Positions 16,599 through 24,664 of a stretch of DNA of 64,000 nucleotides are shown piece after piece (position 1 is the stretch's first letter; each line of letters starts with the position of its first letter). The DNA is from Variovorax paradoxus. GTDB taxonomy: Bacteria > Pseudomonadota > Gammaproteobacteria > Burkholderiales > Burkholderiaceae_C. The notes beneath the pieces were generated by a model. It worked only from the letters and a program-made list of their open reading frames with translations, made no database searches and was not told the origin of the DNA. Both the position numbers and the translations under genes were made by a program. The stretch covers positions 1 through 64,000 of the forward strand of contig NZ_JXQQ01000132.1 of the NCBI RefSeq assembly GCF_000834655.1. Reading direction: 5' to 3'.

Positions 16599-18008
16599 TC
16601 AGGCCGCGGCCTTGGCCAGGCGGGCATCCGACAGCGTCTGCTCGCGCAGGCGGTCGTACTCGCCCTTCTCCACCGGCACCGCATTGGGGTCGCCCAGGTC
16701 GCGCATGTGGATGCGGTAGGTCTCCCGTGCGCTCATGGCGGCCAGCGCCGCGAGGACCGTCACGGTAAAGGTGATCGCGCCCACGGTGAGCCACACGTTG
16801 GTCGAGCCCGGAGGCGCCACGGCAGCGAACAGCGCGGGCAAGAGCGCGGTGAACGTGGTGCCGATGTTCTGCGAGATGGCCATGGCCGAGACGCGGTTGC
16901 GGGTGCGGAACAGCTCCGGATAGAAGCTCGGGAAGGTCGCGTTGTAGCCCTGGTACACGATGCCCCACATCAGGAGCGACATGCAGATCGCGAGCGGCAC
17001 GTTCTTGATGCTGATCGCATACAGGTACACGAACGACAGCAGCCCCGAGGCCAGCGCGCCGATGACGATCGGGGGCTTGCGGCCGATGCGGTCCGACAGG
17101 TTGCCCACGAACGGAATCACCAGCACCGCAAGGATGTTGCCCAGCACGGGGATCCACAGGTACACGTCTTTCTGGAAGCCGATGCCGTAGGCCGCCTGCA
17201 CCGCGTAGGCGGCACCGAACACGGTGGCCACCACCGGAATCACGTTCATGAGCGCCATGCACACCACGCGCAGCATGTCGGCCCAGCTGTCGGTGAAGGC
17301 TTGCACGATGGGCGACTTCGCCACTTCGCCCTTCTTGTCGACTTCGGCGAACGCGGGGGTCTCGTCGACCTCGCGGCGGATGATGTAGCCGGCCACGATG
17401 ACCAGGAAGCTCAGCAGGAACGGAATGCGCCAACCCCACGAATTGAAGGCTTCCTCGGGCATGTAGTGCGCGAGCGGCAGGAACACGGCGGCCGCCAGGA
17501 TCTGACCGGCCTGCACGCCCTGCAGCGTGAAGCTCGCAAAGAAGCCGCGGCGCCCGAAGGGTGCGTGCTCCAGGATCATCGAGCTCGCGCCCGAGATCTC
17601 TCCCGCCACCGCGAAGCCCTGGACGAGCCGCAGGATCACCAGCAGCGTCGGGGCCAGCAGGCCGACCTGGTCATACGTGGGCAACAGGCCCACGGCCACG
17701 GTCGAGAAGCCCATGAGGAACATGCACAGCACGAGCACCTGCTTGCGCCCGTGCGTGTCGCCCCAGTGGCCGAGCACGAAGGCGCCGATGGGCCGTGCGA
17801 CGTAGCCCACGCCGTAGGTCGCGAGCGACGCGATGATCGCCGTCTTGGGGTCGCCCTTCGGAAAGAAGATCTGCGGAAAGATCAGCGCCGCCGCGGTGGC
17901 GTAGATGAAGAAGTCGTAGTACTCCAGCGCCGAGCCGATCCAGCCGCTTGCCGCGGCTTTCTTCGACTGGTGCCTGCCTTGCGGCTCTTTGGCGGATGTG
18001 TTGGCCAT
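16599..18008 (-). CDS. MFS transporter of the metabolite:H+ symporter (MHS/ShiA-like) family
   Basis: This 469-aa inner-membrane protein has the 12-helix MFS layout. SALEYYDFFIYATAAAL is in helix 1, GHWGDTHGRKQVL is the MFS loop motif between helices 2 and 3, and RLVQGFAVAGEISGA is in helix 4, all typical of the MHS group (shikimate, proline/betaine, dicarboxylate symporters). The start at 18008 follows GGAG. Because the gene lies directly after a dehydroshikimate dehydratase and belongs to a shikimate/protocatechuate cluster, shikimate, dehydroshikimate or a related aromatic acid is the best substrate guess. This is inference from context. Confidence 0.88.
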   Translation of the reverse strand: MANTSAKEPQGRHQSKKAAASGWIGSALEYYDFFIYATAAALIFPQIFFPKGDPKTAIIASLATYGVGYVARPIGAFVLGHWGDTHGRKQVLVLCMFLMGFSTVAVGLLPTYDQVGLLAPTLLVILRLVQGFAVAGEISGASSMILEHAPFGRRGFFASFTLQGVQAGQILAAAVFLPLAHYMPEEAFNSWGWRIPFLLSFLVIVAGYIIRREVDETPAFAEVDKKGEVAKSPIVQAFTDSWADMLRVVCMALMNVIPVVATVFGAAYAVQAAYGIGFQKDVYLWIPVLGNILAVLVIPFVGNLSDRIGRKPPIVIGALASGLLSFVYLYAISIKNVPLAICMSLLMWGIVYQGYNATFPSFYPELFRTRNRVSAMAISQNIGTTFTALLPALFAAVAPPGSTNVWLTVGAITFTVTVLAALAAMSARETYRIHMRDLGDPNAVPVEKGEYDRLREQTLSDARLAKAAA

Positions 18009-18020
18009 GGGTTTGTCTCC

Positions 18021-18060
18021 AGTGGTGATGCAGTGGGATGCGGTGGGATGCAGTGATGCG
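18021..18060. repeat. Short degenerate 10-bp tandem repeat
   Basis: About three to four copies of a 10-bp unit close to CAGTGGGATG run end to end in the leader of the MHS transporter gene. They lie between the dehydratase stop and the transporter ribosome-binding site. No function is evident. Confidence 0.5.
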
Positions 18061-18077
18061 TTTATGCGTGCGAAGAA

Positions 18078-19952
18078 TCAGTCCTGCGCTTGCGAAGCCA
18101 TGCGCGCGGGTGCGTTGAGGGCGCCGTACGCGTCATACGCGCCGACGCGCTGCGCGACCTCGAAGAAGAGGCCTCCCTCGAAGCTCTCGGTGTAGATGTG
18201 CAGGTAGTCGCCGGCCGGCGAGCGGTCGAACAGCACGCCCGCCGCACGCATGCGCGCAAGCAGTTCGGGCGCGAGGTCGATGCGCGTGGCCAGGTCGTCG
18301 TAGTAGTTGTCGGAAATCGGCACGAAGCGCGTGCCGTTGGCGCGCAGCCTCGCGGCGGCCTCGAAGATGTCGTCGCAACGCAGGGCGATGTGGTGCACCG
18401 CGCCGCCACCCGTCACGCTCAGCGTGCGCGCGGTGCGGGTGCGCTGGCTCAGCGACACGTTGAGCACGAGGCGCACGCTGCGCCCGGCATTGGCGACGCC
18501 GCGGCTGCGGATGAGGCCGAAGGGGTCGGCGAGTTCGAGGCTTTCGCCGGCCTCCAGGCCGAGCACGGCGCGTGTGAAGAGCACCCAGGTGTCGAGCTGG
18601 TCCACCGCGAGCCCAAGGGCCACGTGGTCGATCTGCGCGAGGCCCGCGTCGTTGGCTTCGGGCGCCTCGTCTTCGAGGATGAAGTCCGCCTCGTACAGGC
18701 CGTTGGCCCCCAGCGCCTCGGGCACGAAGTGAATGAGATTGCCGCCCGGTGCAACGACCGCCGGCACGCGCAGTTCGTTGGGCCCGACGGGGCTGTCGTG
18801 GCGCTTGGAGCGCATCGCGGTCGCGCGCCCCACCGCCGCGAGCGGATCGGCGCAGCGCACGCCCAGCGCGCAGACCGAGGTGCCGTGCGCCTCGAAGCGG
18901 CCGCGCGCGAAGGAGTCGGGCTGCGCATTCACGATGAAGTTGATCTCGCCCTGCCGGTACAGCGTCACGGCCTTGGAGCGGTGCCGGCCGATGCGTCGAA
19001 AGCCCAACTGCCGCACGAGCGTGTCGAGCGTGAGCGCCGAGGCTTCGTCGGCCGCGAACTCGATGAACGAGAGGCCCGAGAGCGCGGCCACCGGCGGCGG
19101 GTTGAAGAGTTCCACGCGCTGCGGCTGCACGGCGGCCAGCCGCTGGCGCGCCTCGCTCTCCAGGTACAGCAGCGAGCGCATCGCATCGACGGCGGTGCGG
19201 CGGTTCGGCGTCTCGCGAAAGATGTCGTTGAAGATCTCCAGCGACAGCGGTCCGGTGTAGCCGGTGCGCAGCACCTGCTCGAAGAAGCCGACCACGTCGA
19301 AATCGCCCTGCCCCGGAAACGAGCGGTGATGGCGCGCCCACTGCAGCACATCCATCGCGAGCAGCGGCGCATCGGCCATCTGCAGAAAGAAGATCTTCTC
19401 GCCGGGAATGTCGGCGATGCCCGCCGGGTCGTCCTTCAGCGACAGCGTATGGAAGCTGTCCAGGATCAGCCCCAGGTGCGGGTGATCGGCCTGCTTCACG
19501 ATGTTCCAGGCCTGCCCGTAGAGCGAGGTGTGCCGGCCCCAGGCCAGCGCCTCGAAGCCCACGCGCAGGTTGCGGCGCGCGGCGCGCTCGGCCAGTTCGT
19601 GCAACTGCGCGGCGGCCCGCGCAGGGTCGTCGATGGACAGCGGCGAGGTGTTCGAGCAGCACAGCATCATCGGCGCGCCCATCGCCTCCATCAGGTCGAA
19701 CTTGCGCTCGGCGCGCTCCAGGCTGCGCAGGAACTGCGCCTCGGGCATGCCTTCGAAATCGCGGAACGGCTGGTAGAGGTCGATCGACAGGCCCAGGTCT
19801 GCGACGATGCCGCGCAACTCGGTGGCCGTGCCCTTGAAGTTGATGAAGTCGGCCTCGAACAGCTCGATGCCGTCGAATCCGGCAGCCGCGATGGCTTCGA
19901 GCTTCTGGCGAAGGGTGCCGCTGAGCGACACCGTGGCGATGGAGCGATGCAT
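18078..19952 (-). CDS. quiC: 3-dehydroshikimate dehydratase, two-domain QuiC/HPPD-like type
   Basis: This 624-aa fusion should convert 3-dehydroshikimate to protocatechuate. Residues 1-270 form an AP-endonuclease-2/xylose-isomerase-like TIM barrel with metal-binding candidates in VGFEALAWG, ILDSFHTLS and LSLEIFND. Residues about 290-610 form a vicinal-oxygen-chelate domain like 4-hydroxyphenylpyruvate dioxygenase, with IDHVALGL, VHHIALRCDD and GLFFEVAQR supplying the His, His, Glu triad. The two-domain form is typical of bacterial QuiC/QsuB proteins. The start at 19952 (MHRSIATVSLSG) fits the barrel's first strand. It heads an operon with the MHS transporter, and 53 bp upstream is a copy of the sequence also found before the IclR gene. 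Confidence 0.85.
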   Translation of the reverse strand: MHRSIATVSLSGTLRQKLEAIAAAGFDGIELFEADFINFKGTATELRGIVADLGLSIDLYQPFRDFEGMPEAQFLRSLERAERKFDLMEAMGAPMMLCCSNTSPLSIDDPARAAAQLHELAERAARRNLRVGFEALAWGRHTSLYGQAWNIVKQADHPHLGLILDSFHTLSLKDDPAGIADIPGEKIFFLQMADAPLLAMDVLQWARHHRSFPGQGDFDVVGFFEQVLRTGYTGPLSLEIFNDIFRETPNRRTAVDAMRSLLYLESEARQRLAAVQPQRVELFNPPPVAALSGLSFIEFAADEASALTLDTLVRQLGFRRIGRHRSKAVTLYRQGEINFIVNAQPDSFARGRFEAHGTSVCALGVRCADPLAAVGRATAMRSKRHDSPVGPNELRVPAVVAPGGNLIHFVPEALGANGLYEADFILEDEAPEANDAGLAQIDHVALGLAVDQLDTWVLFTRAVLGLEAGESLELADPFGLIRSRGVANAGRSVRLVLNVSLSQRTRTARTLSVTGGGAVHHIALRCDDIFEAAARLRANGTRFVPISDNYYDDLATRIDLAPELLARMRAAGVLFDRSPAGDYLHIYTESFEGGLFFEVAQRVGAYDAYGALNAPARMASQAQD

Positions 19953-20005
19953 GGGGTGGACTTTAGGAACCCTGGCCCCGCGCCACAATCTATTCGAACC
20001 GTGTC

Positions 20006-20039
20006 TGATCGATTATCGAACGCTCTCGTTCATTAATCG
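20006..20039. promoter_or_regulatory. Putative IclR-family operator upstream of quiC
   Basis: TGATCGATTATCGAA (20006-20020) is the exact reverse complement of TTCGATAATCGATCA at 25707-25721. It is part of an imperfect dyad, CGATTATCGAACG (20010-20022), then CTCT, then CGTTCATTAATCG (20027-20039), whose arms agree at 11 of 13 positions. Placed 53-86 bp before the quiC start, it is the best candidate site for the cluster's IclR regulator. Confidence 0.7.
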
Positions 20040-20085
20040 CACGAAATACGGGATACACCTAGGTCCGCAGCCACCGCGCAGAAGC

Positions 20086-20853
20086 TCAAAGACTGCGCCA
20101 GAAATCGATCAGCAGTTGCGCGAAATCTTCCGGGCGCTCCACCGCGCTCAGGTGGGCTGCGTCGATGGTGGCCAGGCGCGCGCCGGGAATGGCGGCCGCC
20201 ATGGCCTCGGACATCGCCATCGGCGTGGCCTCGTCCTGTAGCCCGCCGATCACCAGCGTGGGCACGGCGATGCGGTGGTTGCTCTCACGGAAGTCGATGG
20301 CCGCGACCGCGTTGCAGCTCTCGATGTAGCCCTGCGCGTCGGTCGCGACCAGCATGTCGTGCAGCGATTTCGCCGCCGCCGCGCCTTCGTACGTGGCCGC
20401 GAACGAAGGCGTGAGCCAGCGCGAAACCGCGCCGGGCGCGATGGCGGCCACGCCCTTGGCGTTGACGGTCTCGGCGCGCGCGCGCCACGGTGCCTGGTCG
20501 GGGTAATGGGCGGAGGAGTTCGCGATCACCACGGTCCTGAGCAGCTCGGGGTGCCGCACCGCGAGCGCCTCTGCGGTCATGCCGCCCATCGAGAGGCCGA
20601 CGAAGTGCACGGGCTCGCCGCCCGCCTCGCGCTGGATGAGCTCGGCCGCGTCCTGCGCAAGCGTTTCCACGCGCAGCGGGCCGGGCACCACCTCGGAGCC
20701 GCCGTGGTTGCGGTGGTCGTAGCGGATCACCGTGTGGGCGCGCGCGAGCTGCGCGGCCACGCCGTCCCACATGCGCAGGTTGCAGCCCAGCGCATGGCTG
20801 AGGACGACGAAGGGGCCTTCGCCCTCGCGAACGACATTCAGGCGGGTGGTCAT
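20086..20853 (-). CDS. pcaD: 3-oxoadipate enol-lactonase
   Basis: The 255-aa alpha/beta hydrolase should hydrolyse 3-oxoadipate enol-lactone to 3-oxoadipate, the last step shared by the two beta-ketoadipate branches. It has LSHALGCNLRMWD near the N-terminus, the nucleophile elbow GLSMGGMTAE, an aspartate in GGLQDEATP and histidine in DAAHLSAVERPEDF, all typical of PcaD. It lies 15 bases after the MFS gene and closes the operon that starts with the AroE-like genes at 25588. The order pcaB, pcaC, transporter, pcaD supports the call. Confidence 0.9.
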   Translation of the reverse strand: MTTRLNVVREGEGPFVVLSHALGCNLRMWDGVAAQLARAHTVIRYDHRNHGGSEVVPGPLRVETLAQDAAELIQREAGGEPVHFVGLSMGGMTAEALAVRHPELLRTVVIANSSAHYPDQAPWRARAETVNAKGVAAIAPGAVSRWLTPSFAATYEGAAAAKSLHDMLVATDAQGYIESCNAVAAIDFRESNHRIAVPTLVIGGLQDEATPMAMSEAMAAAIPGARLATIDAAHLSAVERPEDFAQLLIDFWRSL

Positions 20854-20868
20854 GGTGCGGTTTCCTTT

Positions 20869-22077
20869 TTACGGATGCTTGGGAGGTTGAAGACGCGGGA
20901 GCCAGAGGAACGCGATGGCCAGCAGCACGGCGCCGGCCGCCAGCATCGGCACGACCATGGGCCAGGCGCCGTTGGAAAAATCGTTGTCGACGAACAGCGC
21001 GGCGACCTGCCCCACGCAGAACGCGACCATCATCATGCCGAAGCCGGACCACGACACCGCGCGACCCGCCAGGTGCGGCAGGTCGCCCACGGCACCGGCC
21101 TGCCCGCACGGCTGGTGGATGCCGTGGCCGAGGCAATACACGGCGTGCCCCGCGAGCAGCGGCACGGCGCTCAGCGGCATGAGCCAGCAGCCCAGCGCCT
21201 GGATGACCGCGCCCGTCATGCTGAGCGACGCGCCCAGCCGCACGGTGCGCATCGGCCCGTAGCGGCGCAGCAGGCTGCGGCACATCGTGGTGCTGAAGAT
21301 GTAGACCAGCGAGCCGCCGGCCGGGATCCACCCGTACCACGCGGGCGACCAGCCGAGGTAGCCGATGTAGACCATCGGCGACAGCAACAGGAAGCAGAAG
21401 AGCCCGCCGTAGGTGGTCGCCGCCACCGAGGCCCAGGCGCGGAACGAGCGGCTCGCGAACACCGCGCGCGTGCTGCCGTGGGGCGCGGACAGTTCGCCGG
21501 TGAGCGGCTTGCGCGTTTCGTCGAACGAGCGCCAGCACATCGCGAAGAGCAGCGAGGCATAGACCGCCATCGCCACCATCACCCAGCGCCAGCCCGCGCC
21601 CTGCACCAGCCACGCGCCGAGCAGCGGCGCCGCGAGCCCGACCACGCCCAGCCCGGTGAGCCCGCGCGCCATCACATGCGGGCCTTCGTGCGCCGGATAG
21701 AGATCGCGCACCGCCGCACGCGCGCACACCAGGATCGCGGCCATCGAGAAGCCCTGCAGCGTGCGCCAACCCGCAAGCAGCGCCACGCTGCCGGCGAACG
21801 CGCCGCCCAACGCGGCGATGGCGTAGCAGGCAAGCCCCGCCAGCAGCACCGGCCGGCGGCCGAAGCGGTCTGCGAGCGGGCCGCACAACAGCTGCGCAAA
21901 GCCGAAGGCCAGCACGAACAGCGTGAGGCTGGTGCTGGCCGAGCCGAGCTCTTTCGCGATGGCGGGGAGCGCCGGCAGGTAGCTGTCGGTGGCCACGGGC
22001 TGCGCCGCGAGGAGCAGCGGCAGCATCAGCGTGAACGTGACGCCGAGGCGCCCCTTCCGGGCGACCGGCGCGCTCAC
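20869..22077 (-). CDS. MFS transporter (DHA1, Bcr/CflA-like) within the pca operon
   Basis: The 402-aa membrane protein has a DHA1-type MFS fold: TDSYLPALPAIAKELG after helix 1, the loop motif GPLADRFGRRPVLLAG, and a helix 4 region LQGFSMAAILVCARAAVRD. The GTG start at 22077 overlaps the pcaC stop (GTGA), so translation is probably coupled. Bcr/CflA relatives export drugs or small metabolites; the placement between pcaC and pcaD suggests transport of an aromatic acid or pathway intermediate, but the sequence alone does not show direction or substrate. Confidence 0.85.
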   Translation of the reverse strand: MSAPVARKGRLGVTFTLMLPLLLAAQPVATDSYLPALPAIAKELGSASTSLTLFVLAFGFAQLLCGPLADRFGRRPVLLAGLACYAIAALGGAFAGSVALLAGWRTLQGFSMAAILVCARAAVRDLYPAHEGPHVMARGLTGLGVVGLAAPLLGAWLVQGAGWRWVMVAMAVYASLLFAMCWRSFDETRKPLTGELSAPHGSTRAVFASRSFRAWASVAATTYGGLFCFLLLSPMVYIGYLGWSPAWYGWIPAGGSLVYIFSTTMCRSLLRRYGPMRTVRLGASLSMTGAVIQALGCWLMPLSAVPLLAGHAVYCLGHGIHQPCGQAGAVGDLPHLAGRAVSWSGFGMMMVAFCVGQVAALFVDNDFSNGAWPMVVPMLAAGAVLLAIAFLWLPRLQPPKHP

Positions 22078-22574
22078 CGCGCGGCCGGGGCGGCGGCTGC
22101 AGGTGCTGCGGGCAGGAGCCCCTTCTCGCGCAGGATGTTGGTCGCGATGCCGAACGCATGGTTGGCCACCGGCACGCCGCAGTAGATGGCGGCCATCATG
22201 ATCACTTCCTTGATGTCCTCGGGCGAGAGGCGCGACTCGGGCGGGCCGTCGAGCGCGGCGCGCACGTGCATCGCGAATTCCTCGTAGGCATGGATGCCCA
22301 GCATCATCGACAGCACCATGTAGCGGCGCGTCTTGTCGCCCAGCGCGGGACGGCCCCAGATGTCGTTCCACGCGTGGCGCGTGATCAGCTCCTGGAACTC
22401 GGCGTTGAAGCCGTTGCGATTGGCGAGCGAGTTGTCGACCCAGGCATCGCCGAGGACGCGGCGGCGGTTGAGCAAGCCGTCTTCATAGTCGCTGCCGGTG
22501 CTGCCGGTGCTGCCGGTGCTGCCGGTGCTGCCGGTGCTGCCGGTGCTGCCGGTGGGGGTTTCGGGGGCGGTCAT
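22074..22574 (-). CDS. pcaC: 4-carboxymuconolactone decarboxylase with an N-terminal TGS repeat
   Basis: The 166-aa protein should decarboxylate 4-carboxymuconolactone to 3-oxoadipate enol-lactone. The core from about residue 30 matches the CMD/AhpD-like family: RRVLGDAWVDNSLANRNGFNAEFQELITRHAW, written here only as the region 36-67, then LSMMLGIHAYEEFAMHVRAAL and a conserved EVIMMAAIYCGVPVANHAF. Residues 8-28 are seven perfect Thr-Gly-Ser units encoded by a 9-bp tandem repeat, not part of the usual family sequence, and probably a flexible tail. The ATG overlaps the pcaB stop and the downstream MFS start overlaps its own stop. Confidence 0.9.
   Translation of the reverse strand: MTAPETPTGSTGSTGSTGSTGSTGSTGSDYEDGLLNRRRVLGDAWVDNSLANRNGFNAEFQELITRHAWNDIWGRPALGDKTRRYMVLSMMLGIHAYEEFAMHVRAALDGPPESRLSPEDIKEVIMMAAIYCGVPVANHAFGIATNILREKGLLPAAPAAAAPAAR
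22492..22554. repeat. Seven perfect 9-bp tandem repeats inside pcaC
   Basis: CTGCCGGTG is repeated seven times without error. Read leftward it encodes Thr-Gly-Ser units at the N-terminus of PcaC. The unit length is a multiple of three, so slippage would change the tail length without shifting the frame. Confidence 0.97.
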
Positions 22575-23782
22575 TGAAAGAGTTCCTTGTCTGAGAGTCT
22601 GGCCTGCAGCGCCTTCACTTCGGCCAGCGCGATCCGGCCGGCGTTGATGGCGAGGCCCGGGGCGAACCATTCGTCGGCCGCATCGCGCGGCAGTTCGGAG
22701 CGCAGGCGCTCGATGTTGGCTCGCATGCGCGCGGCATCGACCTGCAGGCCCGGCAATGCGCCCGCCATCGCGCGCACGCTGCCGTGCGCCGACATCAGGA
22801 GCTGAGGCCATTCGGCCAGCTCGGCCTGCCACGCGCCGAGCGCGCGCTCGTGCTGCTGCGGCATCGCGCCGAGCAGCGCGGCCACGCGCTGCGGCGCCCG
22901 GTGGGCGGCGGCAATGGCGACCATCGAGGCCACCGGGTTGCGCTTGTGCGGCATCGCCGACGAGCCGCCGCGGCCGGGTTCGCTGGGCTCGGTGACTTCG
23001 GCGACCTCGTACTGGCCGAGCAGCGAGATGTCGACCGCCACCTTGCCCAGGCTCCCCGCGATCAGGCCAAGCTCGCAGCCGAGCGCGACCCATTCGTCCC
23101 GCTGCGTGTGCCACGTCGCGCCGGGGTCGCCCAGGCCCAGTTCCTTGGCCATGCGCTGCCGCACCGCGGCGCCCAGCCCGTTCATCTGCGCGAGCGTGCC
23201 GACGGCGCCGCCCAGTTGCAGCTGAAGCGCGTGCTTCGCGGCGTTGTGCAGGCGGATGCGGCTGCGCACCAGCGGCGCGGCCCAGCCCGCGCACTTGAAG
23301 CCGAAGCTGGTGACCGAGGCCGGCTGCATCAGCGTGCGCGCGAGCATCGGCGTCTCGGCGTGCTGCACGGCCAGGCGCAGCAGCGCGCTGACCGCCTTGG
23401 ACAGGTCCGCCTCGATGAGCGTGACCGCCTCGCGCGTGACCAGCGCCATCGCGCTGTCGATCACGTCCTGGCTGGTGCTGCCGAAGTGCACGAAGGGCGC
23501 GGCCTCGGCATTGAAGAGGCCCACGGCCTCGCGCAATGCCTTGACCAGCGGAATGGCGACGCTGCCCGCGCGGCCGCTCTCGCGCACGATCTTGGCGACG
23601 TCGAACAGCTCGACCTTGCAGCTGCCGGCGATCGAGTGCGCGGCGCTCTCGGGAATCAGCCCCTCGGCGGCCTGCGCGCGTGCGAGCGCGGCCTCGAAGC
23701 GAAGCATCGCGTCGACGAACGCGCGGTCGCTGAAGGCGCCCAGCGTTTCGGACGTGGAAAGAAAGCCTTCGAAAATGCTCAT
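22571..23782 (-). CDS. pcaB: 3-carboxy-cis,cis-muconate cycloisomerase
   Basis: The 403-aa protein belongs to the fumarase/argininosuccinate-lyase superfamily and should cyclise 3-carboxymuconate to 4-carboxymuconolactone. The superfamily signature is GSSAMPHKRNPVAS. The HFGSTSQDVIDSA stretch and N-terminal FLSTSETLGAFSDRAFVDAML fit PcaB. It is somewhat shorter than the typical 450 residues, at the C-terminal end. The ATG has AAGG upstream and lies 19 bases after the AroE-like gene; its stop overlaps the pcaC start by 4 bases. Confidence 0.92.
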   Translation of the reverse strand: MSIFEGFLSTSETLGAFSDRAFVDAMLRFEAALARAQAAEGLIPESAAHSIAGSCKVELFDVAKIVRESGRAGSVAIPLVKALREAVGLFNAEAAPFVHFGSTSQDVIDSAMALVTREAVTLIEADLSKAVSALLRLAVQHAETPMLARTLMQPASVTSFGFKCAGWAAPLVRSRIRLHNAAKHALQLQLGGAVGTLAQMNGLGAAVRQRMAKELGLGDPGATWHTQRDEWVALGCELGLIAGSLGKVAVDISLLGQYEVAEVTEPSEPGRGGSSAMPHKRNPVASMVAIAAAHRAPQRVAALLGAMPQQHERALGAWQAELAEWPQLLMSAHGSVRAMAGALPGLQVDAARMRANIERLRSELPRDAADEWFAPGLAINAGRIALAEVKALQARLSDKELFQ

Positions 23783-23801
23783 GCGGCGACCTTGGTTTTC
23801 A

Positions 23802-24635
23802 TCAATATTTCAGCTGGGCCACGGCACGCAGTTCCTCGGGGGACGCGGTGCCGAAGCCGAAGAATTCGAGGTACGCGGGAATCATCTCGAACAGCATGTC
23901 GGTGCCCACCTGCACCGCGCAGCCCTTGGCTCGCGCGGCCTCGAGCAGCGGCGTGTATTCGGTCTTCATCACGACTTCGCCGACGAAGGTGCTCGCATCG
24001 ATGCGGTCCACGTCGAAGGGCAGCGGGTCGCTGTCCTTCATGCCCAGCGGCGTGGCGTTGACCACCACGTCGCAGCCGGCCGGGTCCTTCGAGCCGGTCG
24101 TGACTTTCATCTGCGGGTAGTGCTCGCGCAACCGCGCGGCCAGGGCCTGTGCGGATGCATCGCTCATGTCGAACAGCATCAGCTCCGCGGCGCCCGCGGC
24201 CGCGATCGATGCCGCAATGGCCGAGCCCACGCCGCCCGTGCCCGACACCAGCACCCGCGTGCCCTTGAAAAGCCTGCCCTTGCGCTCCACGCCGCGCACG
24301 AACCCCGCGCCGTCGAACTGGTCGCCGAGCAGCGTGCCGTCGGGGCGCTTGAGGATCGCGTTGCAGGCGCCCGCAACGCGCGCGGTGGGGGTCACCTCGT
24401 CCACCAGCGCCATCGTCGTGACCTTGTGCGGCATGGTGACCAGCGCGCCGCGCAGGTTCGAGAACCTGAACACCTGCGGCAGCGTGGCCGCGTAGTCCTC
24501 GGGCTTCACGCCCATCGGCACCACCACCGCGTCGATGCCGTGCTTGTCGAACCAGGGGTTGTAGATCATCGGCGCCTTGAAGGCCTCGGTGGGGTAGCCC
24601 AGGTGCGCGATGAGCGTTGTCTTGCCGGAAATCAT
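23802..24635 (-). CDS. Shikimate dehydrogenase family protein (AroE-like, first copy)
   Basis: The 277-aa protein has the AroE layout. The N-terminal substrate domain carries the catalytic lysine in VTMPHKVT and aspartate in GDQFDGAGFV. The Rossmann domain has GTGGVGSAIA and the NATPLGM motif. AroE-type enzymes oxidise or reduce shikimate and 3-dehydroshikimate with NAD(P). Because it sits in a catabolic operon with pcaB, pcaC and pcaD, it more likely oxidises shikimate or quinate towards dehydroshikimate than serves biosynthesis. A second paralogue lies 29 bases upstream. Confidence 0.87.
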   Translation of the reverse strand: MISGKTTLIAHLGYPTEAFKAPMIYNPWFDKHGIDAVVVPMGVKPEDYAATLPQVFRFSNLRGALVTMPHKVTTMALVDEVTPTARVAGACNAILKRPDGTLLGDQFDGAGFVRGVERKGRLFKGTRVLVSGTGGVGSAIAASIAAAGAAELMLFDMSDASAQALAARLREHYPQMKVTTGSKDPAGCDVVVNATPLGMKDSDPLPFDVDRIDASTFVGEVVMKTEYTPLLEAARAKGCAVQVGTDMLFEMIPAYLEFFGFGTASPEELRAVAQLKY

Positions 24636-24664
24636 GAAAACCGTTTCGTTGAAAAAGTGAGGGC

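Noticed and set aside
22492..22554. Regular short repeats considered as a CRISPR-like array
   Set aside because: Unit is 9 bp without spacers and lies inside the pcaC coding sequence.
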